From assembly GCF_001543285.1 (NCBI RefSeq), contig NZ_CP014164.1, positions 1,736,001 through 1,800,000 on the forward strand: a stretch of 64,000 nucleotides of DNA. The letters run 5' to 3'. Under the pieces are notes generated by a model. It was not told where the DNA came from. It did not search any database and was given only the letters and a program-made list of their open reading frames with translations. Numbering within the stretch: the first letter of the stretch is position 1; every line of letters starts with the position of its first letter. Source of the DNA: Aerococcus viridans (GTDB lineage: Bacteria > Bacillota > Bacilli > Lactobacillales > Aerococcaceae). Made by a program: the position numbers and the translations under genes. Below are positions 18,269-28,218 of this stretch, piece by piece.

Positions 18269-19438
18269 TTATTTGTTTCTTAGCTCGGTAATGAATTCTT
18301 CTATTTTGTCCATGGCAATCGTCAATTCTTTAATTGAGTATGCGTATGAGATACGTAAGAATCCTTCCCCACCCTCACCAAATGCTGAACCAGGCACAAC
18401 TGCCAATTTCTTCGCATCAAGGAGCGCCAAGGCAAATTCTTCACTGGTCATATCAAATTCACGAATGTCAGGGAAGGTATAGAAAGCCCCGCGTGGTACG
18501 AAACAAGGAATGCCCATATCACGGAATCGGCCTAATAAGAAGTTACGACGTTTTAAATAGTCTTTCCGCATCGCTTCTACATCATCATCACAATCTTCTA
18601 AAGCCACAACTGACGCATATTGCGATACAGTTGGTGCAGCCATAATCGTGAACTGGTGGATTTTCAACATTTGTTCCACTAAAACTTCTGGTCCACATAG
18701 GTAACCAATTCGCCACCCTGTCATTGAGAAGGCTTTAGCAAACCCGTTAATGTAGATTGTCCGTTGTTTCATCCCTTCAAATGAAGCGATTGACGTATAT
18801 TTATCTTTGGCATACCAGATTTCAGAATAGATTTCGTCCGTTAAGACATATAAATCATATTTCTTAATGACGTCAGCCAATTTTTCCAACTCTTCCCGAG
18901 TTGCCGCTGCCCCTGTTGGGTTGTTTGGATAGTTTAAAATAATAGCCTTGGTTTTTTCTGTAATTAATGCTTCAATATTTTCTGGTTGTAAAATGAAGTC
19001 GTGCTCACTTGGTAGCTTCACTGGTACGGGAATCCCGCCAGCAAGCTCAATTGACGGTGTGTAAGATACGTAAGACGGATCCATACACAATACTTCATCA
19101 CCTGGGTTAATTAATCCACGACAAGCAAGGTCAATGGCTTCAGAACCACCAACAGTGACAATCACTTCCGTATCTGGATCATAATCCAAGTCATATTTGC
19201 GGTCTACATAATTTGAAATTGCACGTCGCAATTCAATTAAACCTGCATTGGCAGTATAATAAGTTTTACTTTTTCTAATGGCCCGAATCGCTTCTTCACG
19301 AATTGACCAAGGCGTTGGAAAGTCAGGCTCCCCTACACCAAGCGAAATCACGCCTTCGATTTCATTGGCAATGTCGAAAAAACGGCGTATACCAGATGGC
19401 TCCATATCAATTACGGTTTTATTTTGAGATTTCGTCAT
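18269..19438 (-). CDS. class I/II aminotransferase, AlaT/PatA-like
   Basis: 389-aa PLP-dependent aminotransferase of fold type I. The Schiff-base Lys is in NGFAKAFSMTGWRIGY (about 236); NYPNNPTGA and VLTDEIYSEIWY are the usual PLP/substrate motifs; the C-terminal Arg lies in FLRISYAYS. Start codon ATG overlaps the stop of the Lrp-type regulator gene (ATGA), so the two are translationally coupled. The same pairing is the alaR-alaT (yugG-yugH) operon of Bacillus subtilis, where the enzyme makes alanine from pyruvate. Substrate here is inferred from that context. Confidence 0.88.
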   Translation of the reverse strand: MTKSQNKTVIDMEPSGIRRFFDIANEIEGVISLGVGEPDFPTPWSIREEAIRAIRKSKTYYTANAGLIELRRAISNYVDRKYDLDYDPDTEVIVTVGGSEAIDLACRGLINPGDEVLCMDPSYVSYTPSIELAGGIPVPVKLPSEHDFILQPENIEALITEKTKAIILNYPNNPTGAAATREELEKLADVIKKYDLYVLTDEIYSEIWYAKDKYTSIASFEGMKQRTIYINGFAKAFSMTGWRIGYLCGPEVLVEQMLKIHQFTIMAAPTVSQYASVVALEDCDDDVEAMRKDYLKRRNFLLGRFRDMGIPCFVPRGAFYTFPDIREFDMTSEEFALALLDAKKLAVVPGSAFGEGGEGFLRISYAYSIKELTIAMDKIEEFITELRNK

Positions 19439-19929
19439 TGTGAGATCACCATACGTCCGCCATGTTCTTTGATATCTTTGTAGACAACCCCTTGTTCTTT
19501 ATAGCGGTTCATTACAATGTGGGTTGTTGTAGCGCTAACTTCGTCGATAGCTGCTAATTTAGAGATAAATTTAGAGATATCTACCATCGTTAAACGCTTG
19601 GTTAATAATAGGAAATCATAAGTACCTGACATCAAGTATAAAGATTCTACTTGATCATATTGGTAAATGGTTTCTGCAATGTCTTGATAAGATACACCGT
19701 GGTGTAAATCAACATTGACTTCTACCATCGCTGATAGCAAGTTGTCATCGGCAACGTCCCAGTTGATCATGGTGTGGTAGCCGGCAATCACGTTATCTTT
19801 TTCATAAGCAGCGATTTGCGCAACGACTTCTTCTTCGTTAGCTTCAATCATGTTAGCAATAGTTTTAGGTGCTAATCGCGCATCCTGCGCTAAGATAGCT
19901 AACAATTCTTTTTTCTGTTCGATGTTCAT
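19435..19929 (-). CDS. Lrp/AsnC-family transcriptional regulator (AlaR-like)
   Basis: 164 aa. N-terminal winged HTH (MNIEQKKELLAILAQDARLA...TIANMI) followed by the RAM ligand-binding domain (VEVNVDLHHG, YLMSGTYDFLLLTK). It starts at the ATG 19927-19929 behind GGAGGGATAAAA; the longer upstream frame has no Shine-Dalgarno. It is coupled by a 4-bp overlap to the aminotransferase gene, which it probably regulates in response to an amino acid, as AlaR does for AlaT. Confidence 0.88.
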   Translation of the reverse strand: MNIEQKKELLAILAQDARLAPKTIANMIEANEEEVVAQIAAYEKDNVIAGYHTMINWDVADDNLLSAMVEVNVDLHHGVSYQDIAETIYQYDQVESLYLMSGTYDFLLLTKRLTMVDISKFISKLAAIDEVSATTTHIVMNRYKEQGVVYKDIKEHGGRMVISQ

Positions 19930-20222
19930 TTTTATCCCTCCAAAAACGACATAACTTGTAGCCTTAAGCATACTTTTAAAGTGAAATTTTGTCACTTCAT
20001 TTGAATAATTTTAATAAAAATTTTTGATTTCACCCCAATTTCAAAAACGCTTCCTCTTCTAGTATATATCAACTACTCTCTGTTAAAACAGAGAGTTTGT
20101 CCTAAACATGGTGGTTATACAAACGATATAATATCTCCAACCGTTTAAAGACACTAAGGGATGGTTGACTGGCACCCCATCAGTAAGCGGTCTGTAGACA
20201 CTTACCGAATATTGTTTTACGT

Positions 20223-21458
20223 TTAATAATTTTGTATTGGCACAACTTTTTCAAACCGCGGGTTTTTCTCACTCGACAGATATCGGTGACCCAATTCTTG
20301 AATATTGATAGCTGCCACACGGTCATCATTTGATTGATACCCACAATTCTGACAAGTAAACAAGTGCTTACCTTGTTGTCTATTAGCTTTATCAATTGAT
20401 TCGCATTTCGGACAACGTTGGGACGTAAATTGTGCGGATACTTTTAAAACTTGCGAACCACTTTCTAAAGCTTTATACATTAACTTTTCTTCAAAATCGA
20501 AGAATCGCCAAGAATGGTGTTCATACCGTGCATCTTGCTTACGATGGTGAGTCGTGTTAAAAGTAACGTTCGTAAGATCTTCCAACACAAACAAGGTATT
20601 GGCCCCGTATCGATCAACGAGTGTCTTTGATAATTGATGGTTCACATCATTCATCCAGCGGTTCTCTCGTCTTTCAATTGTTTTAAGGCGTCTACGACTT
20701 GATTTGGTGTTCTTCGCTTGTAAGGACTGGCGCAATTCCTTAAAACGCCGTCTTTTCTTCATCAAGCTTTTACCCGAATAGAAGGTAGTATGAGTTGTAT
20801 CATCCGCAATAGTTAGTATCTGTCTTAAACCACGGTCAATGCCTACAATCCGTTGAATATTAGTTTCATCTGGGCTGTCTATCTCTTTACTTGCGGACAC
20901 GTGTAAGAACCACTTACCCTTACGACAGCGTAATTCAGCTTGACCGAACTTGTAAGCATTCTGGCTAAATTGTTGAAGATAAGCGATATGTTGCTTATCA
21001 CAAGACACTTTAATTCGTCCTTGATTGGTCGTCAGTGAATAGGTATTGTTTTGGTGATAAGCGTAGTTACGATTACGTACGAACACAGCTACTGGTTGCT
21101 TAAACCCTAGGGGTTTCGTTAAATGGTAAAGGTCTTTATATAGCGTATGATATTTACCTGTATGGATATCTTTATAACGCTTAGGTTTTTGTTTAAACTG
21201 TGTTTTCACGGTCTTATATCTCGCGATTACCGTACGCATCACGGACTGGGCCATTTGCGATTGCAGCCCAAAATCCTGACGTATCTGATGATACAAGGCG
21301 TTGTGCAAAGTCGTTTGACCTAATTCAAAGTCATGGTCAAAGATATATGTCGAAACAAAATTACAAGCGTTTAAAAACTGTTGTTGGGTTTCTTCGAACT
21401 TTTCAATATCACTAGCACTTGGGTATAATTGCACTTTAATCGTTTTCGTTAACTGCAT
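20223..21458 (-). CDS. tnpB: TnpB nuclease, stand-alone family
   Basis: 411-aa OrfB/TnpB protein, only distantly similar to the three IS605 TnpBs in the window. RuvC residues are present: Asp in IVGIDRGLRQI, Glu in LFVLEDLTNV, Asp in SNDDRVAAINI. A CPKC...CQNCG zinc ribbon precedes the last. Start: ATG 21456-21458 after AGAGGTGATAAG; the longer GTG/ATG frame upstream lacks a Shine-Dalgarno. With no transposase beside it, it is either a solo IS1341-type element moved in trans or a domesticated TnpB. Active residues look intact. Confidence 0.9.
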   Translation of the reverse strand: MQLTKTIKVQLYPSASDIEKFEETQQQFLNACNFVSTYIFDHDFELGQTTLHNALYHQIRQDFGLQSQMAQSVMRTVIARYKTVKTQFKQKPKRYKDIHTGKYHTLYKDLYHLTKPLGFKQPVAVFVRNRNYAYHQNNTYSLTTNQGRIKVSCDKQHIAYLQQFSQNAYKFGQAELRCRKGKWFLHVSASKEIDSPDETNIQRIVGIDRGLRQILTIADDTTHTTFYSGKSLMKKRRRFKELRQSLQAKNTKSSRRRLKTIERRENRWMNDVNHQLSKTLVDRYGANTLFVLEDLTNVTFNTTHHRKQDARYEHHSWRFFDFEEKLMYKALESGSQVLKVSAQFTSQRCPKCESIDKANRQQGKHLFTCQNCGYQSNDDRVAAINIQELGHRYLSSEKNPRFEKVVPIQNY

Positions 21459-21511
21459 CTTATCACCTCTTTTCTCTTGAAAATACATTATACTATCTAT
21501 TTAGAGAAAAC

Positions 21512-21615
21512 ATAAACGATAACCTAGTAAAATCAACAAAAAGAGCTGTCTATTTCGCTAATTCCTCCTAGGTATCAATACCTAGGTTTCCTTAGCTGAC
21601 AGCTTGTAAATGAAA
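21512..21615 (-). repeat. 104-bp structured repeat, copy 1 (left end of TnpB element)
   Basis: Minus strand: nested arms AGCTGTC, GCTAA and CCTAGGTAT pair with ATACCTAGG, TTAGC and GACAGCT, with symmetric purine internal loops (GGAAA / AGGAA). A CTTTTTG tail follows. Copy 2 at 51307-51410 is the same length with only a handful of substitutions. Confidence 0.75.
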
Positions 21616-21940
21616 TAGATTATTTTTGTAGTGATATGGCTAGTAACCCATTTTTTCTGATTATTAACTTTTAGGTTATGCTTATGCCTAACATAGTCTT
21701 AAAAAGCAGTGGGACCGCCCTCACCCTAGTTAGGTTCGAGTCTCCAGAGAGGTCTCTCGCACCTTAATCATATTACTCCTAGACAGGAAGCGTCGTCTTT
21801 CGCACTCCTTTTCTCCTTAAACAATTTTTATATCCTTGTTAACAGTTTTCTAAAACCCTTTCCAATTTAAAATGATACAATGGGCTTACCGACAACTACG
21901 ACCTTAATGGTCATAATCAGTCTGTAGGAGGAAACATACA
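21616..21940. other. intergenic region upstream of DUF1002 gene
   Basis: No gene seen. A GC-richer patch (about 21710-21815) contains CACCCTAGTTAGGTTCG (21722-21738) and CTCGCACC (21756-21763). Both motifs also occur after the DUF975 gene (12126-12142, 12186-12193). It may be a small dispersed repeat or structured RNA. A -10-like TACAAT lies about 60 bp before the DUF1002 start. Confidence 0.4.
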
Positions 21941-22921
21941 ATGGAAAAGTTTACAAAACGAATTTTATTAACTAGTGGTGTTTTAGCTTTGGGACTTGCC
22001 GTAGCTGCACCAAATAAATTAGCAGATAAGATTGCTATTGACCCGATGTTTACATACGGGGAAACTTTAGATGATAGCCAATATACTGAAACAAAAAAAT
22101 TATTAGGTGTTGAAGATGGCGCGACTGAAATCGAAGTGGCTGTTAATGAATTAAATGACTTATTACAAGATAGCTACCCATACAACCAAGTCTACTCTTC
22201 AGCTTATATCACACCAGCTGATAACGATGGTGGCGTAACGGTTGAAATCGAAACACCAGATACAATAACAGATATCACTGAAGCCCAATATGAGAATGCG
22301 GCCATTACTGCGGGTGCAATTGACGTAGATATTAAAGTTGCTTCTGCTGTTACAGTAGATGGTTCAGGTGCCTTAGCGGGTGTTTATAAAGCCTTTGAAG
22401 ATGCTGGTTATTCATTAGATGATGATGCCCGTCAAGTGGCCCAAGATGAGTTAGCGGTAACTTCTTCAATTACACAAGAGAATGAAGATACTGAAGGTTA
22501 CTCTGATAGCGACATGAACGCTGCGATTGCGGATATTAAAGCGCAAATTGCTGACTTGAAAGACCAAAATGGTGGCTCAATTTCAGTGGATGAAATTACT
22601 GTTATCGTGAATAATGTTGTGAATAACTACAACTTAAATGGTGTGATTTCTGAAGACAATATCCAAGCGATTATTGATCAAATGAAAAACTTCTCTAACC
22701 TTGAGTTAAGTGAAGAGCAAAAAACACAATTATCTAACTTAGCAAGCTCATTGTCTGACGCTGCAAGTAACGTTGCCGCTTCTGCTTCATCTGCAATCGA
22801 AAATGCAGATACTGAGCAATTACAAGAAGATGCTATAGGTATTTGGGACCGTATCCTTTCTATCGTAGATAATATCTTTGGTACAAGCTTCAGTTCTGCT
22901 AGTGACACAACAGCTGAATAA
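21941..22921 (+). CDS. secreted DUF1002 family protein
   Basis: 326 aa. Signal peptide (KRILLTSGVLALGLAVAAPN), then the DUF1002 (YpuA-like) domain with SYPYNQVYSSAYITP and GSGALAGVYKAFEDAGYSLD. An acidic, helix-rich C-terminal region of about 130 residues ends in a low-complexity Ser/Ala tail. Exported, function unknown. Start ATG has GGAGGAAACATACA in front. Monocistronic, with a terminator after it. Confidence 0.82.
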   Translation: MEKFTKRILLTSGVLALGLAVAAPNKLADKIAIDPMFTYGETLDDSQYTETKKLLGVEDGATEIEVAVNELNDLLQDSYPYNQVYSSAYITPADNDGGVTVEIETPDTITDITEAQYENAAITAGAIDVDIKVASAVTVDGSGALAGVYKAFEDAGYSLDDDARQVAQDELAVTSSITQENEDTEGYSDSDMNAAIADIKAQIADLKDQNGGSISVDEITVIVNNVVNNYNLNGVISEDNIQAIIDQMKNFSNLELSEEQKTQLSNLASSLSDAASNVAASASSAIENADTEQLQEDAIGIWDRILSIVDNIFGTSFSSASDTTAE

Positions 22922-22936
22922 TCTATAAACAAAATT

Positions 22937-22988
22937 GTCCTCAACGACTAAGTTTCCATACAATTCTAGCCGTTGGGGGCTTTTTTTC
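22937..22988 (+). terminator. terminator after DUF1002 gene
   Basis: CCTCAACG...CGTTGGGG stem, then a T7 run. Confidence 0.85.
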
Positions 22989-23076
22989 ACCTTTTTGAAT
23001 CATCTGTGAGTGAACCAACCCACCATCTATATATGAAAGCATATAATAAAACTAAATACTTATGGAGGTGTAGCAA

Positions 23077-23781
23077 TTGAGTGAACAAAGTAAAAAAGAA
23101 TCTTTGATGAATGGCAATTACGTGAAAAGTATGGTTTACGGTGGCCTCGATGGTATTGTCACAACCTTCGCCGTCGTTGCAGGGGCAACTGGTGGTGCCT
23201 TATCACTTGACGTAGTCATCATCCTTGGCTTCGCCAATCTATTAGCAGATGGTTTATCTATGGCCGTTGGTGACTTCCTTTCAAGTAAGTCTGAGGGAGA
23301 GTTTGTTGAGAACACCATCAAAAAACGGCGTCTTGATTTTAAGAATGATTTTTCAAGTGAAGTGGCTAAATTATCTGCAAACTACCAAGCAAAAGGCATT
23401 TCAAAGGATGACGCCGATCAGATTTCAGCAACCCTAGCCAATTATCCTGAAATCTTTGAGCAAGAACGTGTGAATAGTGAGTTTGGGGATGAAGAAATCG
23501 AAACACATCCAATGAGAAATGCTTTAGTAACGTTCTTCTCATTTTTAATATATGGTTTTATCCCATTAATTGCCTACGTATTCGCCTCAACTAATACTTT
23601 TTTGATGGCCAATACCTTTGCAGTTGCATGCGTCTTAACCGCCATCACCCTATTTATCCTAGGTGCATCAAAATCACGTTTAACGCATACCAATTGGTTT
23701 AAATCTGGTATGGAAATGCTTCTGATTGGTGGTGCAGCCGCCCTAGTTGCCTATGGTATCGGTGTACTTTTAGGTAGCTAA
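23077..23781 (+). CDS. VIT1/CCC1-family iron/manganese transporter
   Basis: 234-aa membrane protein of the VIT/CCC1 family. TM1 carries [20 protein letters not shown] and TM2 [21 protein letters not shown], the two family signatures. A charged cytosolic metal-binding segment (about 75-145) and three C-terminal TM helices follow. Members move Fe2+ or Mn2+ out of the cytoplasm. The start is a TTG at 23077 with GGAGGTG. Convergent with cstA, sharing a bidirectional terminator. Confidence 0.9.
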   Translation: MSEQSKKESLMNGNYVKSMVYGGLDGIVTTFAVVAGATGGALSLDVVIILGFANLLADGLSMAVGDFLSSKSEGEFVENTIKKRRLDFKNDFSSEVAKLSANYQAKGISKDDADQISATLANYPEIFEQERVNSEFGDEEIETHPMRNALVTFFSFLIYGFIPLIAYVFASTNTFLMANTFAVACVLTAITLFILGASKSRLTHTNWFKSGMEMLLIGGAAALVAYGIGVLLGS

Positions 23782-23824
23782 GATATACCTGTAGTGACTA
23801 TGCTGATTAAAAAAAACACCATAA

Positions 23825-23866
23825 AAATACCGCCTCGGCCTTAGAAGACCGAGACGGTATTTTTTA
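23825..23866. terminator. bidirectional terminator between VIT and cstA genes
   Basis: ATACCGCCTCGG / CCGAGACGGTAT stem flanked by A-run and T-run, serving both convergent genes. Confidence 0.88.
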
Positions 23867-23867
23867 T

Positions 23868-25358
23868 TTATTTTTCATTTACTAATTCTGGATAAAGCGT
23901 TTGAATTGATAACTGGTCATTAATTAATTTAGACGAAGGATCTAATTTCGCTTTTTGGTCAATACCTTGTTTCCAGAATAGTGCGAGAATAATTAAAGTA
24001 ATGGCTGCCCCGCCCCAGTAGGATAAGTTACTTAATCCTAAGTTAAAGCCAATTGGTTCACTTAACAAGTAGACTACAACGGCATATAACATAAAGACAC
24101 TTGGCACTAGTGTGACGAAGTAATTTCTACCCTTTAGGAATAAGTAGCGTGTTGTTACTAGTAAAGCTAGTACCGCTGTAACTTGGTTGGCCCAGTTGAA
24201 GTAACGCCATAAGATATTAAAGTCCACAAAGGTTAAGAAGAATGAAATCACATAAATTGGTAAGGTGATTGTCATTATCTTCGGCAATGTGTCCTGTTTC
24301 ATGTGGGTATAGTCTGCAATAATAATACGCAATGAACGGAATGCAGATAGACCAGAAGATAATGGTAACACAATAACCCCAATAATTGCCAAAGTACCAA
24401 ATATTGGTCCTAACAATTCTAATGACACGGCATTCACAACTGCTGAAGCAGTACCTGCATCAATCATACCTGATAAAGTTTCACCGTCAAATAAGGCTAA
24501 TGAAGCTGCCACCCAAATCATCGCGATAACACCTTCAGCGATCATCATACCATAGAAAGTGAAACGCCCTTCACGTTCATTTTCCATTGTACGAGATACC
24601 ATTGGTGCTTGGGTTGCATGGAAACCTGACATCGCTCCACATGAAATAGTAAAGAATAAACCTGGGAAAATAGCCAAGCCTTTAGGATGAAAGTTCGACA
24701 TAGTAGCTGAAGACAATTCAACCATTGAGTGGTCTCCAAAGATTAACGTTAAACCAATTGCTACTGTTGAAATAATTAATATTGCACCAAACCACGGATA
24801 CACTTTACCCATTGCTTTGTCGATTGGTAAAACTGTTGAAATAATGTAGTAAATAAAAATAGCAATTATAATGATAATTAAAGCAACGTTACCTGGAAGC
24901 AAGCTTTGAATAAGCGCTGCAGGCGACGAAACGAATACAGTACCTACCAATAATAATAGTAAACAAGCAAATAAGTTGACTACATGCATAGTCCCTTTAT
25001 TAATATACTTACCTGCTAAAGCGGGTAATTGTGCCCCATTATTTCTAAGAGATACCATCCCTAACATGTAATCGTGGACCGCCCCAGCAAATATACACCC
25101 AAAAACAATCCATAAATAAGCAACAGGTCCATATAAAGCACCCATAATCGGTCCAAATACAGGTCCTGTACCTGCGATGTTTAATAATTCAATAATACCG
25201 TTCTTCCATCTAGGCATTGGTACAAAGTCCATGCCATCTTGTAAAACCTCCGCTGGTGTTGTCCGTTCAGGATTTGGCTCGAAGTTTTTCTCGATATAGC
25301 GACCATAGGTGAAGTATCCTACAACTAAAGCGACGACACCTATTATAAATGTCCACAT
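23868..25358 (-). CDS. cstA: CstA-family carbon-starvation transporter
   Basis: 496-aa polytopic membrane protein of the CstA family, short form (about 12 TM helices). Signatures seen: DGMDFVPMPRWKNGIIELLNIAGTGPVFGP, cut by about 20 residues of loop from GCIFAGAVHDYMLGMVSLRNNG, and SGFHATQAPMVSRTM. Family members import peptides and/or pyruvate. A cre-like sequence lies about 25 bp upstream, suggesting CcpA carbon catabolite control. Start ATG after AAAAGGGAGG. Substrate is not decidable from sequence. Confidence 0.9.
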   Translation of the reverse strand: MWTFIIGVVALVVGYFTYGRYIEKNFEPNPERTTPAEVLQDGMDFVPMPRWKNGIIELLNIAGTGPVFGPIMGALYGPVAYLWIVFGCIFAGAVHDYMLGMVSLRNNGAQLPALAGKYINKGTMHVVNLFACLLLLLVGTVFVSSPAALIQSLLPGNVALIIIIIAIFIYYIISTVLPIDKAMGKVYPWFGAILIISTVAIGLTLIFGDHSMVELSSATMSNFHPKGLAIFPGLFFTISCGAMSGFHATQAPMVSRTMENEREGRFTFYGMMIAEGVIAMIWVAASLALFDGETLSGMIDAGTASAVVNAVSLELLGPIFGTLAIIGVIVLPLSSGLSAFRSLRIIIADYTHMKQDTLPKIMTITLPIYVISFFLTFVDFNILWRYFNWANQVTAVLALLVTTRYLFLKGRNYFVTLVPSVFMLYAVVVYLLSEPIGFNLGLSNLSYWGGAAITLIILALFWKQGIDQKAKLDPSSKLINDQLSIQTLYPELVNEK

Positions 25359-25383
25359 AAAAATTTCCTCCCTTTTTTATCAA

Positions 25384-25397
25384 TGTAAGCGTTTATA
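25384..25397. promoter_or_regulatory. cre-like CcpA site upstream of cstA
   Basis: TGTAAGCGTTTATA fits the cre consensus TGWAARCGYTWNCW with one mismatch and is near-palindromic. It sits 26-39 bp before the cstA start. The remaining gap (25398-25653) shows only AT-rich sequence. Confidence 0.55.
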
Positions 25398-25653
25398 CCT
25401 TTATATTATCACGCTATATTGATATACAAGTCAATTTTACTTGAAGGAAATCATTGTCAATATATTTATTTGTACATTGCTGTTTTTATGAATATGAGAA
25501 AAAAAGTAATTTAAACATTGAGATACAGACCTTTTCATGACAAATTTTCATTTTCCCCCTTGTTAGCTTCATGCTTCTCTTATATAAAAAACGCAATGTA
25601 CAGTACAAATTTGTATTCTTCACTAACTCTAATACTTATGTGGTTGAGAATAA

Positions 25654-25688
25654 ATAAAAAGAGAGGTAGCTTACCATTCGCTACCTCC
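25654..25688 (-). terminator. gloB terminator
   Basis: Minus-strand GAGGTAGC / GCTACCTC stem followed by TCTTTTTATT, about 30 bp past the stop. Confidence 0.82.
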
Positions 25689-25716
25689 CCATAATATTTT
25701 TTCCACATTGAATGTT

Positions 25717-26424
25717 TTAAAAATTGTCCCGTAAATTTCTTAAATCTTTAAAAGCTGTGACATCTTCTGGTTGCATAAAAATGTTAATGATTTTTTCTCT
25801 ACCAATAGTTGAAGGATAGGTAGGATGGTTTACAGCATTTAAAACTTCTGCTTGCCCTAAGGCTTCAGCAATTACTTCATTTTCTGGAAAGATTGAATGG
25901 GCGAATTTTAAATTCGTTAAGGTATACTCATGTCCTGCAAAGACAGCAATGTCATCGTCTAAGCGACTAAAAGTTTCTAAGGCATCAAATGCTGCTTGGT
26001 AATCACCCGTAAATACTCGACCACAGCCGGCTGAGAACATTGCATCACCAGCAAATAGAAATTGATTATCGACAATATAGGCTAAGTGACCAGCTGTATG
26101 GCCCGCTGAAAGTAAGGCGGTTACTGTATGGCCTAAAATATCTACCTGGCTACCATCTTCTAAAATTGTCATATCGTCAAAACCTGGCACTTCACTTGGA
26201 CCATAAATATTAGTTTCTGGGTAGGTCTGGATAATTTCCTCTACACCACCAATATGATCGTCATGTTTATGTGTTAATAAAATAGCAATTTGGCTAGGTT
26301 TTTCTACTTCGATATAAGATAAAACTTCTGCTGCTTCACCCGGGTCAACAATCACAACACTATCTGTATCTTCAATCATCCAAATATAATTATCTGCTAA
26401 TGCATGTATTGGGAAAATATTCAT
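25717..26424 (-). CDS. metallo-beta-lactamase fold hydrolase, glyoxalase II-like
   Basis: 235-aa GloB-type hydrolase. Metal ligands: THKHDDHIGG (HxHxDH), AGHTAGH, FAGDAMFSAGCGRVF and AGHEYTLTNL, in the order of hydroxyacylglutathione hydrolases. It should hydrolyse S-lactoyl or similar thioesters in the cytoplasm. Start: ATG 26422-26424 behind GAGGAG; a GTG five codons upstream overlaps that Shine-Dalgarno. IS copy B ends 43 bp upstream of the start, so its native promoter may have been displaced. Confidence 0.87.
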   Translation of the reverse strand: MNIFPIHALADNYIWMIEDTDSVVIVDPGEAAEVLSYIEVEKPSQIAILLTHKHDDHIGGVEEIIQTYPETNIYGPSEVPGFDDMTILEDGSQVDILGHTVTALLSAGHTAGHLAYIVDNQFLFAGDAMFSAGCGRVFTGDYQAAFDALETFSRLDDDIAVFAGHEYTLTNLKFAHSIFPENEVIAEALGQAEVLNAVNHPTYPSTIGREKIINIFMQPEDVTAFKDLRNLRDNF

Positions 26425-26553
26425 ACGTAAACTCCTCACTACTCCTTGTATACTTAACGTAATCTATATGAACTACAACGCCATTAAAATGGCGTGTTTC
26501 TAGGAACACTCATGACTTGTTCCACTTATTTCAAAGCAAAACAGCGGTCTAAG

Positions 26554-27695
26554 CTATTTAACTAAGGCCTGTTCCAGGCCAATATTTAATATATTTTTAG
26601 CTGCGTTGATATCTCTATCGTGATGCAGATTACACTTCATACAAGTCCAATGACGTATATTTAACGCTTTTTTACCGCTATCATACCCGCAATTAGAACA
26701 TTTCTGGGATGTCTTGTACGGATTAATAGCCACAAATGTCTTATCGTACATTTCGCACCTTGCCTCTAGGATTGTTCTAAACATCCGCCAGGATTGGCCA
26801 GCGATTGAACGGGCTAATTGATGATTTTTCATCATATTAGTCGTCTTTAAATCCTCTAGAACGATAACGTCATAACTTTTAACCATATCGGTTGTGATTT
26901 TATGCATGTAATCCTTGCGGATGTTTTTGATACGTTGATGAATACGGGCCACTTGGCGTTTGGCTTGCTGGTAGTTTTTCGCATCCGCTAAAGCTACACC
27001 GTTCTTTTTTGCTTGTAAACGTCTACGGGCCATTCGCTTTTCCCAATAATGTAATTGCTTCTTATAAGACAAATGTAGTCGCTGACTTTGATATTTTTGA
27101 CCATCAGATGTAATAGCTAAATCACTTACACCTAAATCGACACCGACAACATTTCCTGTTTGGGTATTGCTTGATTATCGCTTGTGACCAAAAGGGAGAT
27201 ATAGTAGTCGCCACTAGGTGTATATTTTACGGTGACAGATTTTATGCGTTCATTCTCAATATGAAGCACACTTGACTTACATTTTATCCAACCTAATTTG
27301 GGTAATTTGATATACCGCTGATTATCATTAAAACGAATGTTATTGCCACGTATGGTACTTAAATACGACTGTCTGGTGTTCTTCTTTGATTTGAATTTTG
27401 GGTATTTTGAATAACCTTTAAAAAAACGAACAAAAGTTTCGGATAAGCGTTTAGCACTACATTGAACAGCTACGCTATCAACTTCACGCAACCAGGGATA
27501 TTCCTTCTTCATTTGTGGAATAAGAGAGGATAACGCATTATAAGATAGCATTTGAAGGTCAGGATTGTTTTCGTACCGCGCATTCAACATGGCCAACATT
27601 TCGTTCCAGATGAATCGGGTATGACCAAAGGTCATATGAATTAACTGACGCTGTTTTTCGTTAGGATAGATTTTACACTCAATTCCTTGATACAT
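26554..27695 (-). pseudogene. tnpB: tnpB of IS copy B, frameshifted
   Basis: N-terminal 180 codons (27132-27695) match the other TnpBs until NQAIPK, then diverge to a stop. The RuvC half (about 26554-27150) continues in another frame. Copy C reads CTGTTTTGGG where copy B has CTGTTTGGG (around 27157-27164), a one-base deletion just before the first catalytic Asp (GVDLG). The C-terminal half keeps the Glu, zinc ribbon and last Asp. No intact nuclease can be made without frameshifting. Confidence 0.9.
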
Positions 27696-27795
27696 GTTTT
27701 CACCCCCTTGCGTTTATAGATATATTATACCATACGTATGACGCTTGTTTATAGCGATAACAATTACTATAATTTAGTTGAAGAAGTGTTTACAT

Positions 27796-28218
27796 ATGAT
27801 TGTGAAAACAAGGACAAATGTCTATAATTTTAATTTCTATTTGGTTTGGGTAACAAAGTATCGTAAGGAAATATTTACAACCATTGAAAAGCAAAACGCC
27901 ATGCAAGATATGTTGACGCACATTTGTGATGAACATGATATTGTCATCCAATCGCTGCAAGTTATGCCTGACCGTATTCATATGTTGATTTCGTTCAACC
28001 CTAAACATGCCGCAAGTAGTATCGTCAAGACACTTAAAGAGAAATCTGCACGTCTATGGTTTAAAGCTTATCCAGAAACAAAGACAATGTTATGGGGTGG
28101 CCATTTATGGACACCTAGTTATTTCATGGCAACAGTAGGCAGTATGTCTAAAGAAGCTGTTAAAAAGTATATAGAAAATCAATTAACGGAATACAATGAC
28201 GGTCGCCCTAGAACTTGA
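27796..28218 (+). CDS. tnpA: IS200/IS605 transposase TnpA (copy B), mutated HUH
   Basis: 140-aa Y1 transposase nearly identical to copies A and C. Like copy A it reads PDRIHMLIS, lacking the first His of HUH. Catalytic Tyr (KKYIENQ) is present. The ATG 27796-27798 is preferred to the TTG at 27778. Predicted inactive as a nuclease, though still able to dimerise or bind end hairpins. Confidence 0.88.
   Translation: MIVKTRTNVYNFNFYLVWVTKYRKEIFTTIEKQNAMQDMLTHICDEHDIVIQSLQVMPDRIHMLISFNPKHAASSIVKTLKEKSARLWFKAYPETKTMLWGGHLWTPSYFMATVGSMSKEAVKKYIENQLTEYNDGRPRT

Larger units (their letters stand above)
20060..21615 (-). mobile_element. stand-alone TnpB element (IS1341-like)
   Basis: One tnpB with no tnpA. 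A 10-bp hairpin (ACTCTCTGTT / AACAGAGAGT, 20075-20096) lies about 130 bp past the tnpB stop as candidate right end. On the other side is a 104-bp structured segment (21512-21615) which also occurs alone at 51307-51410, marking it as the left end. Exact termini cannot be fixed from one full copy. Confidence 0.6.

Noticed and set aside
21719..21770. GGTTCGAGTC suggesting a tRNA T-arm
   Set aside because: No acceptor stem, anticodon arm or CCA-end could be placed around it.
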